Shown here: positions 46,597 to 54,634 of the stretch, piece by piece
How positions within the stretch are numbered: the stretch's first letter is position 1
Layout: every line of letters starts with the position of its first letter
From: UBA5359 sp002410925 [NCBI: bacterium UBP13_UBA5359]
GTDB taxonomy: Bacteria > UBP13 > UBA5359
DNA: 64,000 nucleotides
Direction: 5' to 3'
Assembly (NCBI GenBank): GCA_002410925.1
Contig: DHPR01000010.1
Span: forward strand, 31,476-95,475
Position numbers and translations under genes: made by a program
The notes under the pieces: model-generated
What the model was told of the DNA's origin: nothing
What the model saw: the letters and a program-made list of their open reading frames with translations, nothing else
Database searches by the model: none

Positions 46597-46758
46597 ATGG
46601 CAGAAAACAAGGGCAAGATGACGGTCAGCGAGGCCGGCCAAAAGGGTGGAATAACCGTACGGAACAAGTATGGCCATGAATTTTATGAAGAGATCGGCCA
46701 TAAGGGCGGCCAGAAGGTTAAAAAACTGATTGAAGAGGGCAAGCGTTCAGGCGGCTGA
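46597..46758 (+). CDS. KGG-repeat stress protein, copy 2 (shortest)
   Basis: A 53-residue protein, essentially N-cap, one unit (ITVRNKYGHEFYEEIGHKGG) and C-cap. Its leader AAGGGGGTGAAAAGC is nearly identical to that of copy 1. A seven-base-pair hairpin (46523-46543, CATAATG/CATTATG) lies between copies 1 and 2. An in-frame upstream start at 46561 would precede the ribosome site and is rejected. Confidence 0.87.
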   Translation: MAENKGKMTVSEAGQKGGITVRNKYGHEFYEEIGHKGGQKVKKLIEEGKRSGG

Positions 46759-46815
46759 CTTACAATTCTCGGATAACAGGTTAAATAAGAAAGAATTACG
46801 GAGGGGGTGAAAATC

Positions 46816-47097
46816 ATGGCAGAGAATAAGGGTAAGATGACGGTCAGCGAGGCCGGCCAGAAGGGCGGGCGCACGACCAAGCAGCGCTATGGTCACGGTT
46901 TTTACGAAGAGATAGGCAAGAAGGGCGGGATGACCGTGCGCGATAAATATGGCCATCCTTTCTATGAGGAGATTGGCGGTAAAGGCGGCGAAGCAGTACG
47001 CGATAAATATGGTACGCCTTTCTATGAAGAGATCGGACACAAAGGCGGTCAGAAGGTTAAAAGGTTGATCGAGGAAGGTAAGAAGAGTATGAAATAA
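46816..47097 (+). CDS. KGG-repeat stress protein, copy 3 (three units)
   Basis: A 93-residue protein with three internal units differing at the third to sixth positions (RTTKQRYG, MTVRDKYG, EAVRDKYG), the standard N-cap and a C-cap ending in KKSMK. ATG 46816 follows GGAGGGGGTGA. No hydrophobic core or signal peptide is present, so it is expected to be cytosolic and largely disordered. Confidence 0.9.
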   Translation: MAENKGKMTVSEAGQKGGRTTKQRYGHGFYEEIGKKGGMTVRDKYGHPFYEEIGGKGGEAVRDKYGTPFYEEIGHKGGQKVKRLIEEGKKSMK

Positions 47098-47189
47098 CCG
47101 TAGTTCGCAAACTCATAGCTCGATCAAAGGCCTGATGGCAGCTTGAATGGTAAATAAGCAATAAATCGAGCATGGAAGGGGGTGAGAGG

Positions 47190-47423
47190 ATGGCAGAGAA
47201 TAAGGGCAGGATGACGGTCAGCGAGGCCGGCCAGAAGGGCGGACGCATGACCAGGGAGCGTTACGGTCACGGTTTTTATGAGGAAATAGGGCAAAAGGGC
47301 GGCGAGATAGGTGGCGAGACCACCAAGGAGCGTTATGGCCATCCCTTCTATGAGGAGATCGGGCACAAAGGCGGTCAGAAGGTTAAAAAGCTGATTGAAG
47401 AGGGCAAAAAGAGTGGAGGCTGA
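47190..47423 (+). CDS. KGG-repeat stress protein, copy 4 (two units)
   Basis: A 77-residue protein with two units separated by a KGGEIGG spacer (RMTRERYGHGFYEEIGQ, then ETTKERYGHPFYEEIGH). ATG 47190 follows GAAGGGGGTGAGAGG. Its upstream spacer shares a CAAACTCATAGCT segment with the spacer before copy 5. Confidence 0.9.
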   Translation: MAENKGRMTVSEAGQKGGRMTRERYGHGFYEEIGQKGGEIGGETTKERYGHPFYEEIGHKGGQKVKKLIEEGKKSGG

Positions 47424-47544
47424 TTCATAGCGCATGCCGTGCAACTCATAGCTTGCCAATGTTCTAATCGTTGCTTTGGACGGAGCGTAGAGCAACTGTA
47501 AAGGAGCGATGAGGTGCGGGTACTGAGCAAGGAGGTGATTGCAA

Positions 47545-47904
47545 ATGCCTGAAGAGAAAAAAGGCAAGATGACGGTTGGTGAAGCTGGACAGAAGGGCGG
47601 CGAGAGCACTAGTCGCAAATACGGCAAGCCCTTTTACGAAGAAATCGGCGAGATGGGCGGGGAAACAACTAAAGAACGCTATGGCCATGAGTTCTATGAA
47701 GAGATTGGTCAAAAGGGTGGCGAAAAGGGTGGCGAAACCACCAGGGAGCGTTACGGCCATGAGTTTTATGAAGAGATAGGTGAAAAAGGCGGCGAGACCA
47801 CCAGTCAGAAATATGGCAAACCCTTCTACGAGGAGATTGGGCACAAAGGCGGTCAGAAGGTTAAAAAGCTGATTGAAGAGGGCAAGAAAGCTGAACATGA
47901 ATAG
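47545..47904 (+). CDS. KGG-repeat stress protein, copy 5 (longest, four units)
   Basis: A 119-residue protein with four units in alternating flavours: outer units carry SRKYGKPFYEEIG or SQKYGKPFYEEIG and inner units carry ERYGHEFYEEIG. One unit boundary has MGG in place of KGG. The alternating pattern suggests duplication of a two-unit block. The start at ATG 47545 follows AAGGAGGTGATTG, and its N-cap (MPEEKKGK) differs slightly from the other copies. Confidence 0.9.
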   Translation: MPEEKKGKMTVGEAGQKGGESTSRKYGKPFYEEIGEMGGETTKERYGHEFYEEIGQKGGEKGGETTRERYGHEFYEEIGEKGGETTSQKYGKPFYEEIGHKGGQKVKKLIEEGKKAEHE

Positions 47905-47944
47905 GCTGTGAATTTAAACAAAGAATCGATAAGGAGGTGTAAAG

Positions 47945-48163
47945 ATGGCAGAAAAAGGCAAGATGACGGTCAGCGAGGCCGGGCAGAAGGGAGGGCGCAC
48001 TACCAGGGAGCGTTACGGCCATGAGTTCTACGAGGAGATAGGTGAAAAGGGTGGAACCACGGTACGTGAGAAGTACGGCACGCCCTTCTACGAGGAGATC
48101 GGCCATAAGGGTGGACAAAAGGTTAAAAAGCTGATTGAAGAGGGCAAGAAGGCCATGGGATAA
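47945..48163 (+). CDS. KGG-repeat stress protein, copy 6 (two units)
   Basis: A 72-residue protein with two units (RTTRERYGHEFYEEIGE and TTVREKYGTPFYEEIGH), start after AAGGAGGTG. Its N-cap lacks the Asn present in copies 1-4 (MAEKGKMT). A strong hairpin follows and probably ends the array transcript. Confidence 0.9.
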   Translation: MAEKGKMTVSEAGQKGGRTTRERYGHEFYEEIGEKGGTTVREKYGTPFYEEIGHKGGQKVKKLIEEGKKAMG

Positions 48164-48205
48164 AGTGAACGTATGGCGAGCGAAGGTTAGCAGATGTAAT
48201 AAGGC

Positions 48206-48239
48206 AAGAGGCAGGGTTACTATTTGACCCATGCCTCTT
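48206..48239 (+). terminator. Hairpin ending the KGG-gene array
   Basis: AAGAGGCA (48206-48213) pairs with TGCCTCTT (48232-48239), extended by a GGT/ACC inner stem across a small bulge, and followed by a pyrimidine-rich CCTCTTTG. It lies 43 bases after copy 6. Confidence 0.55.
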
Positions 48240-48259
48240 CCTCTTTGAGAGGAGAGCAT

Positions 48260-49318
48260 ATGCTGGTAGATATACTAAAAACGAGCCGTTCCATTCTGCT
48301 GCAAAAGCTGCCGTCGTTCGTTTATGGTGCGCCTGAATTGTATGGCCCTCCTGTCTTTATTTATCACCGAATTGATCCTGCAAGCTTCGAGAGGGATTTG
48401 AAGTATCTTACCGATAACGGCTATCTCTTTCTGAATGATGTATGCCTGCAAGCTATTATACAGGGCGATTATCCTTTTACCGGAAGAGAGGTAGCTCTGA
48501 CCTTTGATGATGGCTATGACGATCTATTACAGGTAGCAACACCTCTCTTACGCTCCTACGGCGCGGTTGCTACGGCCTTTATTGTCCCGGGTCTTATAGG
48601 ATATCCCGGATATCTCAACTGGGAAGATCTCTATCGTCTGTCATTATCAGGGGTGATCAGTATAGGTGCACATTCATACCGGCATGCCAAGATATTTGTT
48701 TCCGATATATTGGAGCAATTTTATGTGCCTGACGATGCCGTAGAAGAGATTATAGTGCGCTGCAATGGATGTGACACTCTTCTATCGGTTGATGGTCGGT
48801 ATGGCCGACCGTTATATCGTACCTCCTCCAGGCTGGGCGACCGTCCCAGATATCTGGAAGACGAGCAGCTGACCGCTTTATGCGTAGAGCGCACAGCGGA
48901 GATAACCTCCCTGCCGGGTAGCGAAGCATGGATGCGAGAGCTTTATTCTCTGTGCCGCCTTTACAAGAACAGGTATGGCGGCGGCAGGCTGGAAACATCT
49001 CAGGAGCAGGAGAGTGCTGTGCACGAGGAGCTGGCGTATGCAAAAGAGGTTCTGGAAACAAAGCTGAAGCATCGTATTATTTCACTATGCCTTCCCTGGA
49101 ATGAGGGTGGAGAGCTGGTGCGCCGTCTCTGCCGCCCGGCAGGATATGATCTCTGCTTTGCCGGCTATATTGATGGTAATAAATCCAATGCTCCCGGAAC
49201 AGATCCTTACGCAATATGCCGCCTAAGCGGAGATTTCGTCAGAACTCTTCCGGGTAGAGAGCGTGTCGGTCTGGCCTCTGTCTTAGCCGGCAAAATAGGA
49301 AGAAGGCTGAAGAGCTGA
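48260..49318 (+). CDS. Polysaccharide deacetylase (NodB homology) family protein
   Basis: A 352-residue carbohydrate esterase-4-like protein. The metal/catalytic motif LTFDDGYDDLL and the following strand-helix ATAFIVPGLIGYPGYLNWEDL are present, and IGAHSYRHA supplies the histidine pair of motif 2. There is no signal peptide, which is unusual for wall-modifying deacetylases, and a long insert (about 155-260) separates the two halves. ATG 48260 follows GAGAGGAGAG; an open frame from 48224 lacks a site. It overlaps the kinase gene downstream (TGATG). Confidence 0.84.
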   Translation: MLVDILKTSRSILLQKLPSFVYGAPELYGPPVFIYHRIDPASFERDLKYLTDNGYLFLNDVCLQAIIQGDYPFTGREVALTFDDGYDDLLQVATPLLRSYGAVATAFIVPGLIGYPGYLNWEDLYRLSLSGVISIGAHSYRHAKIFVSDILEQFYVPDDAVEEIIVRCNGCDTLLSVDGRYGRPLYRTSSRLGDRPRYLEDEQLTALCVERTAEITSLPGSEAWMRELYSLCRLYKNRYGGGRLETSQEQESAVHEELAYAKEVLETKLKHRIISLCLPWNEGGELVRRLCRPAGYDLCFAGYIDGNKSNAPGTDPYAICRLSGDFVRTLPGRERVGLASVLAGKIGRRLKS

Positions 49319-50988
49319 TGGATGAGCACACATTGCATCGGAATCTTGGCAGCTATATTCATCGCTATGAGGAGATAGCGAGTGTACTGGCTCGATATGG
49401 ATTATATCGTCTGGCTCTCTCCCTTGGCCTGGGACGCTATGTTCGCTGGCGACCTGAACTTTCTTTTGGAACAGAAGTGCCTCGTGCCGCTGCGATTCGT
49501 TTTATACTTGAAGAATTGGGCCCGGCTTTTGTAAAGATGGGACAGTTGCTCAGTACCAGAGCGGATCTGCTTCCGCCGGATTATATTGATGAACTATCCA
49601 AGCTACAGGAAAGCGTTCATCCCGAATCTCTGGAGATGGTGCTGCAAACAATCGAGGAGGAGTTTGGCCTAATACCGTTCAGCCGTATATCCGATAAGCC
49701 GCTGGCAGCAGCCTCCATGGGCCAGGTGCATGACGTAACTATCCCGGGCGGCAGAGAGGCTGTGGTAAAAGTGCAACGTCGGGGAATAAGAGAGAGCATA
49801 GCGGTGGATGCCGACATTATGTTGAGTTTGGCCGGGATTGCCGAACGCCGCTGGGAACGGGCCCGGCTTTATAATCTTAGAGAATTGGTCAAGGAATTTA
49901 CGGATAATTTGAAAGAGGAGCTCGATTACTGTAATGAAGGCAAGAACGTAGAGCGTATCAGGGAAAACCTCAAAGATGATAGGAATATATATATACATGG
50001 AGTGGAATGGGTATTCACCACTGAGCGCGTTCTGACTGTTGAGCATGTGAGAGGAATCAGGATAACGGATACGGTTGCTTTGCGTAATCAAGGGCATAAT
50101 CTTCAGGAGATAGCGCGCAATCTGGTATCCTCCTTTATGGAACAGGTTTTTATCAACGGGTTCTTTCATGGAGATCCGCATCCTGGAAATATAAAGATTA
50201 TGGATGACGGCAGAATAGCTTTGCTCGATTTCGGTCTGGTAGGGAGTATAGACCCAGCTATGCAGCGCCGTCTCAGCGATCTCTTTATCGGTTATGTGGA
50301 GGGAGATACGCTGCGCTTCAGCGATGCATTGATAGGTATGGGGTACCGGTGCGGCGAGCTGAATAAAGAGGCGTTTCAGCATGATGCCGAACAGCTTTTA
50401 CAGGCATATTATAATATGCCTGTCGAGAGAGTGAGCTTTGCCGGAACTTTTCAACAGGCCATGCGCCTGGCCGGCGATTATCATTTGCTGTTGCCCACTA
50501 ACTATGCCATATTGGCTAAAGTTTTTATGCAATTGGAGGGCATCAGCAAGCAATTGGACCGTAATTTCAATCTGCTCGATATCGCCAGGCCCTTTGCTAT
50601 GCGCATTCTTCGTCGCAGGCTTATCAGTGTCGGCCCCTCCGCAGGTGTAAATATAAGCAGCAGCCTGGTGGATCTTAAAGATTTTATCATAAATTTGCCC
50701 TATTATATGAATAATATCTTCAGACAGGCGGCTGATGGTAGCTTTAATGTGAGATTTGAGCATCATCACCTGGAAGGCTTTACAGCGCAGCTAAGCAAAA
50801 TAGGGAATCGTCTGGCCTTTAGCTTCATTGTGGCGGCGCTTCTATTGAGTACAGCTCTCTTTGCAGAATCCAATTTGGGTCCTTTTATCTTTAACTACCC
50901 GTTGTTTGCAGTTATGGGTTTTGTTCTTTCCGCTTTTGCCGGTGTATGGCTGTTGGTTTCTATAATCAGATCCGGGGAACTGGGGTGA
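49318..50988 (+). CDS. ABC1/UbiB (AarF) family atypical protein kinase-like protein
   Basis: A 556-residue membrane-associated protein. It has the KxGQ-type motif FVKMGQLLSTRADLLP, the Ala-rich nucleotide loop AAASMGQVH, FHGDPHPGNIK and the DFG-containing LLDFGLVGS. Two C-terminal hydrophobic helices (about 497-517 and 526-548) anchor it. UbiB proteins support lipid or quinone metabolism through ATPase activity; no quinone genes are near, so the role is uncertain. The start shares one base with the previous stop. Confidence 0.93.
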   Translation: MDEHTLHRNLGSYIHRYEEIASVLARYGLYRLALSLGLGRYVRWRPELSFGTEVPRAAAIRFILEELGPAFVKMGQLLSTRADLLPPDYIDELSKLQESVHPESLEMVLQTIEEEFGLIPFSRISDKPLAAASMGQVHDVTIPGGREAVVKVQRRGIRESIAVDADIMLSLAGIAERRWERARLYNLRELVKEFTDNLKEELDYCNEGKNVERIRENLKDDRNIYIHGVEWVFTTERVLTVEHVRGIRITDTVALRNQGHNLQEIARNLVSSFMEQVFINGFFHGDPHPGNIKIMDDGRIALLDFGLVGSIDPAMQRRLSDLFIGYVEGDTLRFSDALIGMGYRCGELNKEAFQHDAEQLLQAYYNMPVERVSFAGTFQQAMRLAGDYHLLLPTNYAILAKVFMQLEGISKQLDRNFNLLDIARPFAMRILRRRLISVGPSAGVNISSSLVDLKDFIINLPYYMNNIFRQAADGSFNVRFEHHHLEGFTAQLSKIGNRLAFSFIVAALLLSTALFAESNLGPFIFNYPLFAVMGFVLSAFAGVWLLVSIIRSGELG

Positions 50989-50992
50989 GCAT

Positions 50993-51256
50993 ATGGAACG
51001 AGAGCTTTTGCTGAATGAGGTCAGAAAGAGGCTGGCAGCCGAAGTGGGGGCTCTGGATATATTGGTGGAGATTGTTGATGATTCCGTCAGACTGTCAGGA
51101 GAGGTTGATAACCCTTGGCAGAGCGAGGCGGCCGTTCGCTCTTTACGTGATCTGGCCGGGCGAAGGAGAATAATCAACAATCTGGCAGTCCGGCAGATAA
51201 AAAGGCCGGATATATACCATGAAATGATAACATCTGAGGAAAGGGAACGCAGATGA
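50993..51256 (+). CDS. Small BON-domain-like protein
   Basis: An 87-residue protein. VEIVDDSVRLSGEVDNPWQSE and the strand RRRIINNLAV follow the alpha-beta pattern of BON domains (putative phospholipid-binding). No signal peptide is visible, unlike most BON proteins such as OsmY. It begins four bases after the ABC1 gene and overlaps the metallophosphoesterase gene by ATGA, so it is co-translated with them. Confidence 0.65.
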   Translation: MERELLLNEVRKRLAAEVGALDILVEIVDDSVRLSGEVDNPWQSEAAVRSLRDLAGRRRIINNLAVRQIKRPDIYHEMITSEERERR

Positions 51257-51975
51257 TCAGAGTCGCCGCCGTGGGTGATATACATTTCAGAGAGAGCTTT
51301 CGGGGTGGGGTAAGGGCAGCTTTCCGAACCGTCAGCCGGGAGGCGGATCTCTTGACAATTGCTGGAGATCTTACTGGAATAGGGCGCCCTGAGGAAGCTC
51401 TCATTTTATGTCGGGAACTGAGCATTGTCAGCATACCAACGGTAGTAGTTCTGGGCAATCATGATTATCATTCAGATTGTGAGGAAGATATCAAAAGTAT
51501 ATTGAAAGATAGCGGTGTTATCGTCCTGGACGGAGATGCCTATAAACTGGAGATTCGAGGAACCAGCCTAGGGTTGGCCGGAACCAAGGGGTTTTGCGGT
51601 GGCTTCGGCATACGTCAGATAACACCTTTTGGAGAAATAGGAATCAAGGATTTTCTTAAGCATGTAGAGATGGAGACGGATAAGCTGGACAGGGCATTGT
51701 CCAGCTTGAAAACCGATATGAAGCTGGTCATTCTGCATTACTCACCGGTCGTAGATACATTGGTAGGCGAATCCATGGAGCTCTATCCCTTTCTCGGTTG
51801 CTCCATGCTGAGCATACCTATTGATCGCTATGGGACAGATCTGGCGGTGCATGGGCATGCTCATCACGGTATGGAGATAGGGCGAACAGATGGAGGAGTG
51901 CCTGTGCGTAATGTGGCTATGCAGGTGCTAAGGCGCTATTATACCATTTATGATCTTGTCGGAGCGGGAGGATAG
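51253..51975 (+). CDS. Calcineurin-like metallophosphoesterase
   Basis: A 240-residue cytosolic two-metal phosphoesterase. All five metal motifs are present: GDIHFRE, GDLTGIG, GNHDYHSD, ILHYSPV and GHAHHG. The substrate is unknown. It overlaps the BON-like gene by four bases and precedes the PBP gene by six bases. Confidence 0.92.
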   Translation: MIRVAAVGDIHFRESFRGGVRAAFRTVSREADLLTIAGDLTGIGRPEEALILCRELSIVSIPTVVVLGNHDYHSDCEEDIKSILKDSGVIVLDGDAYKLEIRGTSLGLAGTKGFCGGFGIRQITPFGEIGIKDFLKHVEMETDKLDRALSSLKTDMKLVILHYSPVVDTLVGESMELYPFLGCSMLSIPIDRYGTDLAVHGHAHHGMEIGRTDGGVPVRNVAMQVLRRYYTIYDLVGAGG

Positions 51976-51981
51976 CCTGAG

Positions 51982-54225
51982 ATGCTGCTACGGCGTATCA
52001 GGCACGGTTTTATTATTATCTTGATATCGGTTTGCTCTCTTCTTTTTGGTACCATGGCCGGCATGAGTATAGGTTTCTGGCAGCAAGTGCCTCTTCCGGG
52101 AGAACTCCAGGTGGATAATCTATTGCAAACCACACGTATCTACGATGTGCATGGAGGTTACCTGGCCTCCATTTATATAGAAAATCGTGAGATCGTATCC
52201 CTTGACAGAGTACCGCGGCATGTTCGTGCAGCTTTTGTAGCTATGGAAGATACACGCTTCTATAAGCATCATGGCTTTGATGTTAAAGGTATTGCAAGAG
52301 CTGCCTGGGTGAATCTTCGTCACGGTAGGATAATCCAGGGAGGTAGTACCATAACCCAGCAGGTGGCCCGCAATTTTTATTTGAATGATAAGCGAACATA
52401 CTCTCGTAAGGTGCGTGAAATAATCCTGGCTGTGAAGCTGGAACGGCATTACACCAAGGATGAAATTCTCGAGGCTTATCTGAACCAGATTTATTTTGGA
52501 GCCGGAGCATACGGTATAGCCGTAGCCTCGCATATTTATTTTCATAAAGAACCCTCAAAACTTAATCTGGCTGAGGGGGCGATGCTGGCCGGACTTGTAA
52601 AGGCACCCTCCAAATACTCCCCCCGGCATGACCGTCGGCAATGCCTGCTTCGTCAAAGGATTGTTCTGCGACGTATGCGCGAACGAGGATATATCACTTT
52701 TCATGAAGCGGATAGAGCCTCCGCTTCCCTGCCGTCCCTGACATCCGGGAATGAGATGCTGCGCAGCAGGCATGCTCCTTACTTTGTCGATTATGTTTTG
52801 CAGGAGCTGCTGCGGCATTATTCGTCACAGCAGGTTTACGGCGGCGGCCTTGAGGTGCGGACTACTCTTGAGCCGTACATCCAGCACCATGCGGAAAGAA
52901 GCCTGTCCGGAGCACTATCCGGCTACGGACAGGAATTGCAGGGAGCGGTAGTGGTGTTGAGCCCCGATAGCGGGCGTATTCTGGCTATGGTAGGAGGAAG
53001 AGATTATACTAAAACAGAGTTTAACAGGGCATGGCAGGCGCATCGTCAGCCGGGATCGGCCTTCAAGGCGTTCACCTATACGGAGGCTATAGCAAACGGG
53101 TATTCCCCTCTTACCATGCTCAACGACATGCCGGTATCTTACAGAGTAGGTAATCGCCTATGGAAACCGCGAAATTATTCCGGCACTTTCAGCGGGCAGA
53201 CGACACTGCGTCAGGCATTGGAACGATCTATCAATGTGGCATCTGTTGATCTTTTCAATCGTTTGAGAGCGGAATCCGTTATTGCCCGTGCCAGGGAAAT
53301 GGGAATAGAATCTCGGCTTGTTCCCTGCATATCTCTGGCATTGGGATCGGCAGAGGTTACGCCGCTTGAAATGGCCGTTGCCTACTCCACCCTCGACAAC
53401 GGTGGCTTCAGAATACACCCCACATCCATTATCAGTGTTAAAGGGCCGCATATTGCTCAGGCTTATGCTTCAGCATCCTTGAGCCGAGAAGCCATCCTTG
53501 ACCCCGGAGTTTGCTATATTATGACCGATATATTGCGAGGTGTCATAACACGAGGCACCGGAAGGCGTGCCTCCATAGGCCGTCCTGCTGCCGGCAAGAC
53601 CGGCACCAGCAGCGACTACCGTGATGCATGGTTTATTGGCTATACACCCGGATTGCTGGCAGCCGTCTGGATTGGCCGCGATGATAACCGTTCTATGAGA
53701 GGATTGACCGGGGGCAGCCTGCCGGCTGATATCTGGCGCAACATCATGAGTTCCGTCCTGAGAGGCAATCGTGTCAGGCAGTTCGAACGCCCTGCCGATG
53801 TAATATGGCTGACAATATGCAAGGATAGCGGGCTTAAGGCGCTCTCCTCTTGTCCCGTCAGGAAAGGGGATATCATGCTGACTTATGCCGCTCCATCCGC
53901 TTTCTGCGGCATACATATTTCAAATGCGCCCTCTTCCGGCGATTCGATAAAAAGCCCGGTTCCGATAGAAGAAAAGCCGGATCCGGCGCCAGGCAATAAT
54001 CCTGCAAATAGTACATCGAATCCGGCGCCGGAAGCACCGAATCCTGGCATTGAATCTCCTGCAAACCCGGTGAATGAAAGAGCGCCGGATAATTCTGATA
54101 AGGAGAGAATCTCTCTGTTCGTCTGTGAGCTGAGCGGGCGGTTGCCCGCGCCCGGATGCCCGGTGCTGATCAAAAGGCTTTTCAAGACAGGATCAGCACC
54201 GAAGGAGATATGTAATTTGCATTAA
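51982..54225 (+). CDS. Class A penicillin-binding protein (glycosyltransferase plus transpeptidase)
   Basis: A 747-residue bifunctional peptidoglycan synthase. It has an N-terminal membrane helix (about 8-30); a GT51 domain with AMEDTRFYKHHG (E89) and GGSTITQQVARN; and a transpeptidase domain with SxxK S359-K362 (GSAFK), SxN (ERSINVA) and KTGTS (from K539). After about residue 640 comes a low-complexity Pro/Asn/Ala tail of some 60 residues, then a short segment with two cysteines (FVCELSGRLPAPGCPV). The tail is typical of extracytoplasmic linkers. Confidence 0.96.
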   Translation: MLLRRIRHGFIIILISVCSLLFGTMAGMSIGFWQQVPLPGELQVDNLLQTTRIYDVHGGYLASIYIENREIVSLDRVPRHVRAAFVAMEDTRFYKHHGFDVKGIARAAWVNLRHGRIIQGGSTITQQVARNFYLNDKRTYSRKVREIILAVKLERHYTKDEILEAYLNQIYFGAGAYGIAVASHIYFHKEPSKLNLAEGAMLAGLVKAPSKYSPRHDRRQCLLRQRIVLRRMRERGYITFHEADRASASLPSLTSGNEMLRSRHAPYFVDYVLQELLRHYSSQQVYGGGLEVRTTLEPYIQHHAERSLSGALSGYGQELQGAVVVLSPDSGRILAMVGGRDYTKTEFNRAWQAHRQPGSAFKAFTYTEAIANGYSPLTMLNDMPVSYRVGNRLWKPRNYSGTFSGQTTLRQALERSINVASVDLFNRLRAESVIARAREMGIESRLVPCISLALGSAEVTPLEMAVAYSTLDNGGFRIHPTSIISVKGPHIAQAYASASLSREAILDPGVCYIMTDILRGVITRGTGRRASIGRPAAGKTGTSSDYRDAWFIGYTPGLLAAVWIGRDDNRSMRGLTGGSLPADIWRNIMSSVLRGNRVRQFERPADVIWLTICKDSGLKALSSCPVRKGDIMLTYAAPSAFCGIHISNAPSSGDSIKSPVPIEEKPDPAPGNNPANSTSNPAPEAPNPGIESPANPVNERAPDNSDKERISLFVCELSGRLPAPGCPVLIKRLFKTGSAPKEICNLH

Positions 54226-54634
54226 TCTTTTCTCCGTTCCGGCAAGCTCTCTGAAGGCGTCCCAGGGAGCAACTCTTGATGACATGTTTTCCTCTTTTCA
54301 AACTTTTTCAAGAGCATGTTTTCATTTTTATTGCTATTGACACCGGAAGGGCTTTCTGATAACATCAAGAATTAATTACAGGCTATCAACAAATGATGTT
54401 TCCGCAGCTTTCCTATCTGTTCCGAAAAAGGTGCAGAACATAAAGGCACAGAGGCACAAGGGGTTGAGGCCCGTTCGTAATGCTACCCATAAGGACTTTT
54501 AATCTTTCATGGTGGCGCCTACGGCGTCATGGAAGGCGGGCTGAGGGGTGTCAGCTCAGCAACCTTGATTTTTAAGTTTTGAACTGCGCTCGAAGAACGC
54601 ATTTTCAATCGAATAAGGAAATGGGGGATTCCCG
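54226..54634 (+). other. Long leader region before guaB3
   Basis: No gene is seen in these 409 bases. Downstream of the predicted promoter at 54337-54365, the transcript leader would be about 265 bases and contains several potential hairpins around 54510-54560 (for example GCTGAG/CTCAGC). It does not match a purine riboswitch core that I can recognise. Confidence 0.5.
54337..54365 (+). promoter_or_regulatory. Predicted housekeeping promoter upstream of guaB3
   Basis: TTGACA (54337-54342), a 17-base spacer and TAACAT (54360-54365) form a near-consensus sigma-70 type promoter. It points toward the guaB3-guaA-hpt genes. Confidence 0.6.

Larger units (their letters stand above)
46318..48163 (+). 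repeat. Tandem array of six GsiB-like KGG-repeat genes
   Basis: Six short co-directional genes encode variants of one design: an N-cap (A-E-x-K-G-K-M-T-V-x-E-A-G-x-KGG), one to four internal 20-residue units (KGG-E-T-T-R-E-R-Y-G-H-E-F-Y-E-E-I-G-x), and a C-cap (H-KGG-Q-K-V-K-K-L-I-E-E-G-K). Internal unit counts in order are 1, 1, 3, 2, 4 and 2. DNA identity is high across caps and units. Intergenic segments at about 47108-47123 and 47439-47453 also share CAACTCATAGCT-type sequence, which indicates duplication of gene plus spacer. Confidence 0.85.

Noticed and set aside
46318-48163. Repeat array considered as a CRISPR or tandem-satellite locus
   Set aside because: Repeat units are 60 bases, in frame, without unique spacers of uniform size, and lie inside genes with ribosome sites.
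46294-48259. Long minus-strand open frames opposite the KGG genes (for example 47124-47627, 47464-47898, 47861-48259)
   Set aside because: They mirror the repetitive codon pattern of the + strand genes, have no ribosome sites, and translate to low-complexity repeats of Leu, Phe and Ala; the + strand proteins match a known family.
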